Source: Archilochus colubris (lineage: Eukaryota > Chordata > Aves > Apodiformes > Trochilidae). From it: 64,000 bases of DNA. The stretch lies in NCBI GenBank assembly GCA_023079485.1, contig CM041092.1:9251127-9315126 (forward strand). The letters run 5' to 3'. Below, in pieces: positions 19,700 through 32,560 of this stretch. The position numbers and the translations under genes are program-made. Within the stretch, counting starts at the first letter, position 1; every line of letters starts with the position of its first letter. Under the pieces are notes generated by a model. It was given only the letters and a program-made list of their open reading frames with translations, was not told the origin of the DNA and searched no databases.

Positions 19700-22600
19700 A
19701 CCTCCGGCATGGTACAATGCAGAAGAACTCACCAGGAATTTCTGCATCATTCTGAAACCACAGCTTATTTTCCAAGAAAATGCCTCATCTTAGTTTGAAG
19801 TTCTGTGAAAGCAGAGATAGCATCACATTCCTGGAAAGGCACCACGTGCTTGCCATGTTAATTATCCTGCTGGATCTGCCCCAGTAACTCCACTCTTAAC
19901 CTATGCTGGGAGCCAGCTGGGGTCCTACAGCCACTGAGTGCTGTTGCCTTAAATTTATTCAGACCAAGTACAAGGAAAAAAAAAATTTCCTTACCACAGT
20001 TAACTCTACCTGGCAGGGACAAGCCTACAGCCAGGTTTTGGAAGACCTACCAGACCAGGCAAGCAGCACACCTATAAAGAGATGCTAATGTTCTTGCTGG
20101 ACTCAAAAGAAAAGAGGAATGCCAAGACCAAATTGGAGGTGACCTTGATGGCTCTACTCCTGTTCAGCACCTGAAAAGGAATTTCTGGAAGGTTTTGGCT
20201 CTGGTAGCTGGGGCTCATGCAAGCACCAGCACTGCCATTGCTCTGATTGTTCAGTTGCTCTGGTTTTAAAGGAGATGCTTTGACTTTGCAGAGTAATGAT
20301 GTGGGAAGCTTGGTGAGAGTGGAAGGATCTCCACACACTTTTGAGGCCTTCAGAACCTTTTTCTGTGTGGAAATGAGATCAAACTAAACATAGGTGCCAT
20401 GTTTGCATGAGTAACAGCTAATCCAAATTACCCAGGACTGTGAGATGAGGATCCTGAGGCTAAAATAATAAGGGTGTTCTTTTCCAAACACAGATAAAGA
20501 CTGTTGACTCAACTTGCAGGGCTATACAATTTCTCCAGTAACAAGCAGTGACAGAATCCTACAGCAATGCTGGAGGGAAGGGAAATACCCTGTCTCTGAG
20601 AATCTACTTATTTTAGTCAGCCTGGAAGAGCTACAGAACACTATAAATGGATCTGGCTGTGGTTAATGGGTAGATGGGAGGAGGAAGAACACCCTTTGCC
20701 TCTCCTGTGTTTATACTCCCAAACAGCAAGATAAAAAGTGGTGAAGTCCCCTGCTCCTGGTTTATTCACTTTAGAACCCTTTTTGAGTCCCCCAGTGTAA
20801 GCTGGCATTGGAAGGGCAGAAGATGGGAGAGAAGCATCCCTTTTTTCCAAGGGCTGCTGCCAGTGCTCTGGGGCATTCTGACTTTCCACTTTTTGGACGA
20901 GGAAATTTGGAAAGGAAAACAAAAAAAGTCACTTTTCAACATTTTCCTTTTGTTGCTCCCGGGTGAGCAGTGCCACTTCCAATCACAGGCCAGTGTGTCT
21001 GTTGTGACCTGCTCTGATGTGACGTGATGTGACCCTGAGAGGCAGACACAGAGCACTGGGGATGTGAGGATAAAATGTACAGTCCTGGGAAACATGTGGG
21101 GCCCAGCTTAGTGTCGGGGTCCTGGGTGATGGAGACTTCAGTGAAAGGCCTCCAAGCATCACCAACTGCAAGGGGAATGAAGCAGAGAGTTGTGACCTGG
21201 GTCACCTCTGCAGCTGGTATAAATCAATATTGCTCTGTTGATAACTGGGGAGCTACACAGCTTCAGTCTTGCAATGATTTCAGCCCTTTTTGTTTGTTCA
21301 TTTTTGGTTTTCCCAGCTCTCTCAAACACTGCTCAGCTCCCATGGAAGTTGTCATAATAATATGCTATATGCATCTCAGTGGTAAATACGTTTCACAGGT
21401 CCACTCCTCTTTATCCAGGATCTGCTGTAAGAAACTTGTAAAAATAATTTCTGTGGAGGGAGAGACACTTCTCTGGTGGTGCTGTGAACCTGTGCATGGG
21501 TTTGGGTGCAGGTTTGCACTACCAGTGGCCTCATACACACTGACAGGGATGGGAGGTTAATGCAATGAGCTGCTGAGTCTCCCACAGGGTAGCAATGAAC
21601 AAAACATGTCCAGGCACCACAGGTCTCAAGTATTTTAGAGTATTTTGGGTTATGCAGCCCCCATTGCATCCACTTTTGTAGTCACCCTTTTGCATGTCAG
21701 CACATGCTTGCTCCTGTCCAGTCAAACAGAAGCTCAGAAAAATGAGTAGTGGGAAGGAAGAGCCCTTTCCTTTTACATCAAACTTGGCATCTAGATCAAA
21801 AGACACCTTTTGTGGGTTCCTGAGAAGATAGAAATTCACACACTATGTAAGACTCATGACAAATCAGAGAAGCTGCTGTGCAAAGGAGAAGGCTCTAGAA
21901 CAAACAGCCCTTGAGAGAGTCACAAATATGCCTCATCTAGAGATGGATGACAGCAGAAAAATAAGGGGTAAGCTGGATTTAAGCACCCTCTGGTGATCAC
22001 TAGACTAGGTGAACATATCCTTAGGCTATATTCTCTGTATCCCAGGAAGTCCAGATGAAAATCCTACCCAAATGTGCCTTTCCAACTAGCTCAATTCATG
22101 TAATGGGGAAATGCATAAAGGTGTTTTTTTTAATAGAAAAAAAGTTCATCAAATTCATATCCATTGTCCACATGGATATATTTCTGAAGTCATTCTGCTA
22201 AAGGAGGCATCTTCTGCATGGAATGAAAAGATACAAACAGTTTCTATGTTGAACTTCACACAGTCCTAAAAATCTGAGATAAAAGGATGAAAGACAAATT
22301 GCTGTTGGAAGGTCCTGTGAACACTGTATCTGTGCTGGTCTGCAGGTGTTATGTGCAAGCTAGATAATAAAATGAGGATTTCAGTTTTATTAATCCAGGC
22401 TGGATCTCTGCCACAACAAGGACTGCTGTTCTTACAGACAGACTCCAGAGCACCTTCTGCAAACTCTTCTTTCCCTTTCAGAATCCCAAGTGGGAGCTCC
22501 AGTATGGTCTGAAATCCTGGAATAGCTTCATTCCTAAACTGGAGCTGGGGTGTGTACTGCCCATCATCTCCAACAGGAGAGAAAGGGGAAAAATAAAAGA

Positions 22601-23825
22601 AACCTTTAAAGAAACATTGTCTTATGCAGTATTCCTGTAGGGCACATGGGACAAGCTCTGGAGCTGGAAACACATGAGGCCAGCAAGTGGGTGAGAGACT
22701 GAGCTCTGTCTCAGCCAGTGTGAGGTGGACAGTTTCCCCTTGCATCTGCAGGAGTGAGGTAATGTCAAGGGGGTTTGTCTTCTTCAAGGAATCAATTTAG
22801 CACTTTAGATTATACTCAACTGGCTGGTTCCTTCCCTGACATTTACTTTGTAAAATTTGGAGTTTCCCTTAGAGGGTCTTTCTGGAGTTTATCCCAGCAG
22901 TGAATCGGAGGCTAAGTGCCTCCCAGAGGCAGACTGTTCTGCTCCATCTCAGCAGCTATTTCACCCATAAAAGAAATCCTGTTTCAGTCTTTTGCCTCCT
23001 CTTACAAACCCAGAGTCTGCTCAGGGCAATGTGCCTCACGTCCAGCACCCAGAGGCTCTGTCCACCCCTTACAGCCAAGAAGCAGCAGCCAGGGCTGGAC
23101 CTTGCCACGAGACTTTCAGGACTTTGTGTGACACTTATAAATCCTTTAGTGCCTCCTTTTCCCAGCCAGTGGCAACCCTTTGATGGGAATGTTTTCCTGG
23201 TGCAGGGTTCACAGAGAAGTCCCCCTAATCCCCATTTCTCCACCTGCTTTCCACAGAGCCCCATCTGAAAGCAGATCTGAACTCCCCAGCCAGCCAGTCC
23301 TTAAACCCAGAGGGAGAAGATTCAGGGTGAGACAAGAGTGAATGAAAGGTTCAAGAAATAATGTCATCATCTGGAAAGTGTCTGGTGCTACTAAGAGAAA
23401 AGAGAATTTAGGATTAAGAAAGACTCAAGGCAGACAGATCAGCTCATGAGGCATGGGACACTTTAGGAGCCAGGATTCACAGCCTTGGGCATGTTTTTGA
23501 TGGTTGCTCAGACATTTGAGGAGGGACTTGATGTTCCTCCCATACACAAACCTGGGGGTTGGGTCTCTCGCCTTCCTCTTAGCTGCTGGTCAGCACACAC
23601 AGCCCATCCACAAGCCCAATTGTGGACCCACACACCAGCTTTCTGGAGCAGAAAACAGTAGGAATTCTCAAAAAATGGTTATTTAAACAGTACATTTTAA
23701 ATTGAGCTGCATCAGCTACTAGAAAGAACAGCAAGTTTCAGTCTCATGGCACAAAGGCATTTTAACTGCTATGAACAACTTCATCAGCCCCTCTTGGTTC
23801 CAGATTTCTCCCACCTTGATACAGC
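19700..23825. other. Intergenic, no gene recognised
   Basis: About 4 kb with only unsupported open frames. The longest is a 173-codon minus-strand frame at 22266-22787 with no recognisable domain. A CTCF-like motif is at 21983-21996. Confidence 0.4.
21983..21996 (-). promoter_or_regulatory. CTCF-like motif
   Basis: On the minus strand TCACCAGAGGGTGC matches 12 of 14 bases of a strong CTCF core (CCACCAGAGGGCGC). It faces the + strand match at 19392-19405. Occupancy is untested. Confidence 0.3.
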
Positions 23826-23829
23826 AGTA

Positions 23830-23950
23830 GTGGATCAAGAGTTGGACTTGATGATCTCAGAGGTCCTTTCCAACCCAGCTGATTCTATTCTATTCTATTC
23901 TATTCTATTCTATTCTATTCTATTCTATTCTATTCTATTCTATTCTATGA
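23830..23950 (+). repeat. CR1 3' tail with expanded (ATTCT)n microsatellite
   Basis: A short CR1 end (GTTGGACTTGATGATCTCAG, then GGTCCTTTCCAACC) runs directly into about 13 copies of ATTCT at 23883-23948, ending ATTCTATGATA. The normal CR1 tail is ATTCTATG repeats, so the pentanucleotide array probably grew from the CR1 tail. Confidence 0.88.
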
Positions 23951-26900
23951 TACTTAAGCAGCTTAACCCTGATTATTACCATTTATTTGTTCACCCCATT
24001 GTGATGGACTCAGTCCCAAGCTGTCCTGCAGCTCTGTGCCCTGTAACATCAAAGGATCCAAGTCCTCCACTTGTTACCAGAGCAGCCAGCGATGAGATGG
24101 GTTCTGAACCAGAGCATGGCAACAGAGATGCAAAGTTAGAAAACTGCTGAATGTTGAAACATCAGCATGGAAGGGAGTTGTGTGGGTTTTTCATCCAAAT
24201 TTTTAATTAAAACCCCACATTTGATAGAAGAAACCCCTACTGCAGTGTAGAAGGGTTCATTTCCCAGATAACATCAAGTATCACAGCTAAGCCCATCTAA
24301 CAGAGCTTCTGTGGATCCTTCCCCTTATCTTAGGAGTTTTTTCCTCCTATTCATTTCTCCTCTTCTGCTGTTTAGCAGTTAAATGTTCCAACATGTTCAT
24401 ACAATATGAATTTAGAAACCAGATGACAGCCGAAATTTTCACTTCAAGGAGGAAAACTCATGTACAATTTCTAAGGCTTTAACTCTGAATCTTTGTTAAT
24501 CTGTTTTCAGCACCTATTGATATTTCTGACCTTTGCTTTCCAAATATTCAATCTCTTTCAAATGAGATCTTGGAAGCTGGCAGTATTTGAAAACACTGAT
24601 ATTGCTAATCAGCAAAAGTCTTGCTGAATTAAAAAAAAATAATAAAAAAACCCCACCCTGTCCGTTTTGCATGACAAAAAGCTAATGCTAAGTTAGTCCC
24701 AGCCCACACATTAAGTTTTGGAGTAAAGAGAAGGCCTTTTGAGGCTGGTTAAGACAGAAAATATTTTGCTCATAACTGAGAAAGGAAGAGATCAATGTCA
24801 GGTTTGCATAGGCTCAGGCAGGTTTTCAGATGGTGTAAATAAACTCAGCTCTGTTCAGGTCAGAATGTTTTACACCCATGTTTTTTTTCTCCTGAATGAG
24901 GTGAATGTGTAAAATCTCTTATCAAGTAATTTTCAGCAAGCTTGAATGGCTCAATTCTCACTAAAATAATGAAAAATAAGGTGCTGGAGAGACAAACACC
25001 CAAGTTATTGCAGGCTACCCATAGCTTCCAAACGGAAAATGGCTGTAAATCAAAGAATGCAAGTTTCTCCCCATTAAAAGCAGATTTTAAGTATATAGTG
25101 GAAAAGAGCTCAGAACCTTTGCTTTATGCATTTGATGCAGCAGGAGGGTGTCCCAGCAGCAGAATTTCAGGTAGGCTGGGATAAATGTAAATGTAAATGT
25201 AAATACTCAGGCTGAAGCATCCCATCTGTCACTTTGAGGGTAGCAGAGAGTGTTCCCTGGCAGGTGATATGATCAGAACACCAACAGAAAAGTGGGGAAG
25301 TATCAAAATGAGGGGAACAGACAACTTTCAAAATGAACAGAGGAAAAGAAATTCCAAACTGAGTCTATAAGAAAAAGAAGAAATGTAGAGAACCCCCAAC
25401 AGAACATAAAACTGTCCATTATATGAAATGAAAGGGAAAATTTTCAGGGAGTCTGGTGTCATAAATTACACTCTGAGTTTCAGAAGTAACCACTCCATGA
25501 CTGAGTCACATTTGAGAAAAAAAAACCAGAAGTTCATACCAAGTCTAAAAAGTCTTGGCACTGCAGGTATGAGAACTGGAGCAGTAAGAGACTCATTTTG
25601 GTTTATGGCAAGCTAAGAAAAATCAAAAACAAACCTTGAGACTGAGCCAAAACACAGATTTCTCTGTTTTCTTGCCAAAACTAAAAGAAAAAATATTTCT
25701 GCTTTTAGGGAAAGTGAGTATTATAGATTTCACCAAGTTTGGACATTGTTTAAATCAATCCATAGAAATACCAGGGTGGTCCTCACATCAAGGAAAGCAG
25801 CCTGACATACCTTAGGCAAGAGTAACCAAAAAGAGCTGGTTACTCAGCCCAGTGTTTGTTTGTGCCACGTTAGCACTGTTTTAATTCTCATGTCCCTGTG
25901 CCCACCCTGCCAGTAAGGACTTTGGAGCATCCCAGATACTTCCTAAAAAATTTATTGATGGTGACCATCTCTCATCATCAAACATGAGAGGAGGGAGTAG
26001 GACCAGACATTCAGGGAATACTGGAAAATTGGAAATACATTTTCCTGAGGACAGATGTAAGCACAATGAGGATACTCTTTTGAAATTAAAAGGAGAGAAG
26101 GAAATGTTGCAGTGTTCTCCTGATTTTTGTTTTTTTCTTTACTGCACTAGTAGGAAAAAAAGCTGGCAATGGAGAAAACTAATAATAGGGCATAAATCTA
26201 CCATTTTGGTGAAATCTTCCCTGGTAACCACCATTACTGCATGTGAGATGCATGAATCTGTTGCTGCTAAATGCCACAGATGGATCTCTATTACCTTTGG
26301 AAGCATAAACTGGGTTGTGTTTTTTTTTAACAATCAATTGCCCAACTCGGAAACAAATCTAAGAAGTTCATTCTGCCTTATTTGTTGGAATACAGCACTA
26401 TTTCTGCTGAAACTAAGATAAAAAAAGAAAACCACTTAGAAAACCTTGGTGAGGAACTGAATTACATTTGTAATTTCCTTCCCAAATCAAAGGGGAAAAT
26501 GTTGCATAGATGAGAAGATTTTCAGAGAGCCACAATCTCAGTGAGGGAGATTTCTGTTTAAAATTCTGATGGTCAAAACCTCTCCAAGGCCACGTTCATT
26601 GTAGAAGCAGAAAATATTCAGAAAACTGCCAAAAATGTCATCCAGGGAGGGAACCTCTCCCCGGATCTCATCCGCACTAATAAGGGTTTGCTGGCACTGT
26701 TGAAGGCAGACGTACCTTCTGCTGGCAGAAGCCTTTTGTGTTCCCTGACTGAAGGAAGACATGCTCTTCAACTGGTGTAAATCCACATAGTGCTGCTCCT
26801 GCTAGCATCGAGATGTCATTAAAACAGCCCGAGTGGCATTGCTGTGTCAGGAGAAGTCTCCAGTGTGGGACAGGCTTTGGCTGGGACAGGGGTCTGTGTC

Positions 26901-26980
26901 ACTGCTGAGGCAGACGTGGGAACCAGTGAATCCCCCCGAAGCAGGGGGAAAAGCATGAAGCCTCATTAACCAGTCAAACC
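23951..26980. other. Intergenic, no gene recognised
   Basis: AT-rich sequence with short open frames only. A (TAAATG)n mini-array of about four units is at 25182-25204 and an A-rich run at about 24630-24652. Confidence 0.4.
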
Positions 26981-26989
26981 TGCAATTAG

Positions 26990-27780
26990 CAGGATAATGT
27001 TAGGCGAGGAGCGTGATCCACTGAAGCTGTGGCTGGCTGGGATCCCTCCCATCCTTCTCCTCTCCCCCCTTTTCATCAGTGCTCCTGGGGCTTAGCCTGA
27101 AGCCAACTGAAGTGATGGAAACGCTTCACCGACTTCGTCGGACTTGGGATCTGGCTTTCCGTGACATTTCATCCTCTGGTGCTATTCCAAAAGGCCCTGG
27201 ATGATGACCACACGACTGAGATTTTCAAGCCTACTCCCTTCACTTTCAACAGAGACTTTTCCTCCATTTGCTGAGACAACCCCGAGCCACGCGCATTAAT
27301 AATTAAATAAGAGCTGAGCACCAGGGGAGGGGAAGTGACAAAGCTGCCAAATTTCTTCTGAGACATTTTGACAATCCACAGCCTGAAAAGATTGCAAATG
27401 AGGGTCTGGCCCCTCATTAAACCCTGACTTTCTCCTGCGTATCTTTATACATCACACGGATTACGCATCATCCATCCTGGAGATGTATTTTGATGTCATA
27501 ACAATATTTCCAACGCTGGGGTGTACAGCACGGAGCTGCAGGCGGGGTGATTAACAACCACTTCTGCCACTGTGCCTTCCAGACTCTCATCAAAGTAAAA
27601 TTTGTCCCAATTAATCAAACCCAAGTGTTCTGTGCTGCAACGTTTGGCTGTATTGAGAGGATCTGGAACGTTCATCCCGGATGCTGTGCGCGGCTGCTAA
27701 CCTTTCGCTGGAGTCCACTGGGAGCTGCTGCTCATTTGTATACAAAGCTCGGCGGATGAAAGGGCAACTAAACATAATTT
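26990..27780. promoter_or_regulatory. Candidate developmental enhancer block A
   Basis: The block is dense in transcription-factor-like words within otherwise non-repetitive sequence: ATTAATAATTAAATAA (27295-27310), ATTGCAAAT (27391-27399), GGATTACGC, TGATGTCATAACAATA, CCAATTAATCAAAC (27607-27620) and a perfect 12-bp palindrome TTTGTATACAAA (27735-27746). It has more CpG than its flanks and no long reading frame. This resembles conserved noncoding elements near developmental genes; EN1 neighbours MARCO in mammals. No alignment was available. Confidence 0.35.
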
Positions 27781-27799
27781 ACCTGGAAGTGAGGTTAAA

Positions 27800-30700
27800 A
27801 GTGGTTTACCAGCTTGATGGTGTTTGACTTGAGAAACAAGACATTAATTAACACCTACCCATTGATTAATATTGACCAACTTTTTTTGCCTTCTGCAAGA
27901 AGGAAATTTTAAAATCTTATTTTTTGATAATTTTTTCCCCTTACTAAGAGTATTTTGGCAAAACTTTGGCCAAATATGAGCCTGCTTCTGGTTTAGCTGC
28001 TTGATACAGAAAAGACCTGAACCTCCACTGGGGACAGCAAGAGCTGGTGCTCCGAGAGGTCCTCCTGCCTTGGGTAGGAGAGTGCCCCAGGACACCCTGA
28101 TCCAGCACCACTAACACTAATGAGCCTTGTCACTGCCTCCAAAGAGCCTGAGTCCAAACCCACATGGCCAACTCCTGCTGCCCACAAGGCTGGGACTCAC
28201 TGACATCTGCTCCTTGCCTTGGGACCTGTGTGCCTAATTTTGCTGTAGGCATGCTAGAGAAGCCCAGAGTAAAGACCCAAATCTTTGCTCTTTTTGAAAG
28301 ACGTGGTATTTATTTTGCAGCAGAATCCTCTTGGTGTCATTGCAGCTGTGACACAGGATCTTTGCATGCCCTGAGTACTCTGAGCACCTCATTGATTTGA
28401 TAGACAGAAGTTGAGCTGTTTCACCCCAAATAAGAGAGAAAAACTGCCCCATGTTTTGCTGCTGTCCCTGGACACCTGTGATACGGGTGAAAAAGTCCCT
28501 ACTACCAGGGTGTCCTTTGTGTTACAGGGACATGGTCTCAATGCACCCTTTGAAGTTCTGCTTTTATCACTTCTAACCTATCCGAGGGACATTTGACACC
28601 ACTGGTAGATATGTGCAAAATTAAAGCCAGGTATTTTCCTGCCTGATATGTGATGAAGCCTGGATCCCTGCAGTTAACAGATGCTGTAAGCATGGAAACT
28701 GGCTTTCACATGAATCTTTCCAAAAAAAAAGGCAGCATGAGGCTCCGACCTCACCCACAGAACCTCCCAGGTCCCAGCAGAGCCCATTTGAAGAAGGGAG
28801 GTGATTTGGGAGCTATGGTAGGGGTGTTATCACTGAAGTATGATCCTTCTCCAGAAAGTGTCCTTCAGGCTGAACAATGCCCATGGAAGTGACTTGTCCG
28901 AAATGAGAGCAGGTGGAAAAAGCCTTCAGGAAGCAATGGCAAAGCCTTGAAACTGCATCTGCCTTGGAAAGATTCAAAACAGAGCTCTTCCCTTGGAGTT
29001 GTTTGGGTTTTTTCTTAAAATGGCTTTTACTGGTGTTTGTTAAAAAGTGACCACTTTTGAAACTTAAAAGATCTCTTTCCAAAGTGCCATAATTTTTCTC
29101 ACACCCCAAAAATCTGCATTTTTCTCTTGAATTGAATTTTCCATAAATAAAAGACCCCTCTACAACTCTGAAAACTACTTTGATCCGAAGTTTTAATACA
29201 AAATGTTTGAGGCGCCTTATTGTCCTTACCCAGAGGGGAGAGTGCTTGTTTGTTTGCTAGCAGGCTGGAAAATGCTGACAGTAATGGCAGATCCAGGAAA
29301 AATTAGGTTTTTGGGTAATGAGCTTGGTTTCTGTTGTTGTTCTGGCAAATCCAGATTATACTAAAGCATGTGTTTGTTTAAACTTCAGCTATGAGAAGAT
29401 TTCAATGCACTGAAGCATCAGTCTGTTCATTTTCTGTTCTTGCCTCCCACTTCCAAATGGGATGATTTTACATTCCAGAGCCTTGCTTCTCATCTCTAAG
29501 TTGACCTGGCTTTTCCAGGACAGGTGAAGCAATCCCAGCTGCAGTGTGATTTATATCAAACCAAACATTCTGAAAACATTAAGAATGCTTCAAATCACTT
29601 TTTTTTTTCCTGTTATAAAAGAAAAAAAAATGCCCATTTAAATGGAATTGAAGTCTTATTTCCCCTTGGATTGCTTGACAGGTAAGAAAAAAATTTTATT
29701 TTGCCTAAACCTAACCATGGACAGAAGATGCACAGAGGAGCTTGCAGGTGGAAGGCCACTATGGGATGCCCTGACTCCCACCAGCAAGCCTGCTGGCTCA
29801 GCCACTGCTGATGGGCACCATTTTTTTGTTTGGTTCCTTTGGTTGTTGGGTTGTTTTTAAGAATAGATCAAAATAACACATCTTTCCTGTCACCAAAAAA
29901 TAACCCAACACAGGCTTGGCCTGTGTCCTATCCTCCTATCTCTTAACTACTAAACCAGATCAAACATTCAAGAAGTTTGAAATCAGAAATATTCAGGATA
30001 CAGAGATCTCACTGTGGGCCACTTTGCAGAAGTACACTTTGTTCTCTGTGCTCCAGAGCCTCCAGAAAGCATATTTAAAATAATTCCTCCCAGTATTTTG
30101 CAGATTAGCCTTAAATGCTGACCATAAACAAGGCAGCCTCAGCCTTTAGGAGCTGCTTCATGTCTGAAGCTGCCCCAGCACTCCTGTTATCTGCCAAGAG
30201 CTTGGGGTCTGCACATATTTATGGCAGTGCACTGGGGAGAACTGGTCTTTTAGTGCCCGGGGAGAGATGAGGAGCATCCCTAATATAAACAGGTAAAGAG
30301 AAGGATGAAAACTGTTCAGATCCATGGTTTAATGGGAAGAAGTTATTTCCTTGCAACTGAAGCCTGGTCTCCCCAACAGGGAGGGAAGGCTGAGTTTGCT
30401 GCAACCCTTTAAGAGCAGCTCAGTGCATCAGGCTGCAGCCATTACTGCCCTGACACGGAGATTTAGGAAACTCCATGAGTGATGAGTCCCATCCCAATGG
30501 GAGCCTCCCCCAGCGCCAGCAAAGGGCACAGGCCTCTCCTCTGGATGGACAAATAGTCATCCTCATTGCATGAACAAATTGCAGCTCCCCAAGGCTCCTC
30601 ACTAGTGCCAGTTTTCATGGGAGCACTCGGCTGCACTCATCAAGGACCCATTCCCCTGCCAGAGTTCATTTGCCCACCTTCAGCTGCTTTGTCTGTGCAG

Positions 30701-32370
30701 ATGTTAAAAATGAAGTTGCAATGACTGTTTGCTACCAGAAAAATGCAATTTTTAGCACTCTCGTGCTGCAGAATGTGCAGGCCAGGTCAGCTTACCATCC
30801 CTCACACATTCTCCCCAGATATTTTACCCATACCCATATAAATAAATAAATGAAAAGGCAAGAAATCAGCTAGCCCTTTTGTCCAGAGAAAGGCCAGGGT
30901 TTCAAATCAATGCTCTGGAAGGCAAATACAGAAATACCCTTTAATCACCATGGGACCTGGAAACCTCTCTAATTATCCAGGCTGACCCCCCCTGGCAGCC
31001 TTGCCTCATCTGAGCACTCAGCCAGGGCTGGGGGGTGGCCAAATGCCCTGTTGAACCCATGTCCCAGGTGCCCTTGGAGGACACCTGCCAAGACTGAGCA
31101 GCTTCAGCCCCTGCCAAAAACTTCCTTTTCTATCACTTATTTTTTATGAACTTCTACAAGCTGCCAAGAAAGATTTTCTTACATGGAGAATTGACGAAGA
31201 CAGCAGGAAGACAAGAAAAAAATGCTCCTTCTCCCCCCACTTTTTCATTCATCACTTAAATTAATGAGAAGCATTTGCAAAGGATGCAGGCAATCCAGCC
31301 CACACTGCATGCTGGGTTTCCCACTCCCACATAACCCCAAGGACCAGCTTTGTGACAAAAGGCCCCCAACATGGCCTGAGCCACAAGACTTTAAGAATCA
31401 CTCTTCAATTAAATTAAAAACATTTCTTGCAATAGTGTTATTCAGAGCCTGGGGCTTAAGGGAGGATTTCTGAATGCCAAATAATCCATTTATTAAAAAT
31501 AAAAAAAATCCACCCTTACTTTATCACCTGCTGTTCTAAGGTGAGAGACTTAAACCAAACCTCTGCAGAATGCAACTATATTGACTACAAATGGGATTAC
31601 TCATAGGAGCTTTTCATTTGTAAGTTTTCTGTAGAGTTTGAAGGTCACACATTAAAAAGGGCTACAACCTTCTTCAAAAAAACAGCAAGGGAGAGCACAG
31701 CTGCTTATGCAAGGAAACAATAAATGCTTTTCTTAAATGGCATAAATTGAGCTGTGCTGATGTTTCACAAAGCCACAAATCTCTGCTCTTATTTAACCAT
31801 CTCGTTGTTTGTTCCTGGAGGAGACCCAGGCCCCTTCACCACCATGGACAAATAAACCTCACAGCTGCAAAGTGTGAAAAGCCATCTCAGAGTGCCCAGC
31901 ACAGCTCACAGGTCAGGTAAAGGATACCTATGAGGAGAAGTCACTCTGTCACATATATCCTTTACTTTACAATTTGTAGCCCAATGATTTGACCCTCCAG
32001 AGGCAGACCTTTGATATGGTCAAGCCAGAAGAACCTTTGGTCCCTTTAAGGATCCCCCTTGAGATCAAAGCTTTGGAGAAGTCACCACATCCTGGCTGTG
32101 CCCAACCAAAGCAAGGCAAGGGCAGACACATCTTGCTGGCCCCAGACCCTGCTGGAGGGCTGTAGGCAGCTTCATGGAGGTGACAGGGACTCCTATCTTG
32201 TCTCTAACAGCTCCAAGCCTGCAAAAATGAAGTGATGTGCTCTCCCAGCTTCCTTCCCCAGCCCCAGGCAGCATTGGTGATGTTCATCACGTGCTGGTGG
32301 ACTCCCTCCTCTCGGCAGGGACGTGGTGGATCTCATTTAGGGGCAGAATGAACTCACCTCTGTCTTGCCA
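27800..32370. other. Intergenic, no gene recognised
   Basis: About 4.6 kb without a supportable gene or clear repeat family. AT-rich patches occur at 29560-29640, 30830-30990 and 31480-31560. Confidence 0.35.
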
Positions 32371-32379
32371 CTGGTCTCT

Positions 32380-32560
32380 GCAGTAATTAGCTGTGGCTCA
32401 GAGGAACCCCTGTGCCAAAAATGACACATCTGAAGAGACCCTTTTATTTTTAATTAATTTTCAGGTCCTTTAATTGTCTCCTTCAGCACATTTCGGTGAC
32501 ATCTATCTTTCAAAAATGTCTTAATTAAATGCCAGATTTTCAGAACTTTGAAGGATAGCA
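32380..32560. promoter_or_regulatory. Homeodomain-motif-rich patch
   Basis: TTTTTAATTAATTTTCAGG, CCTTTAATTGTC and CTTAATTAAATGCC lie within 180 bp. They are TAAT-core clusters without simple-repeat character. Support is only motif density. Confidence 0.2.

Noticed and set aside
22266..22787. 173-codon minus-strand open frame
   Set aside because: No domain, repeat or splice context was recognised, and the length is within what chance can give in 64 kb.
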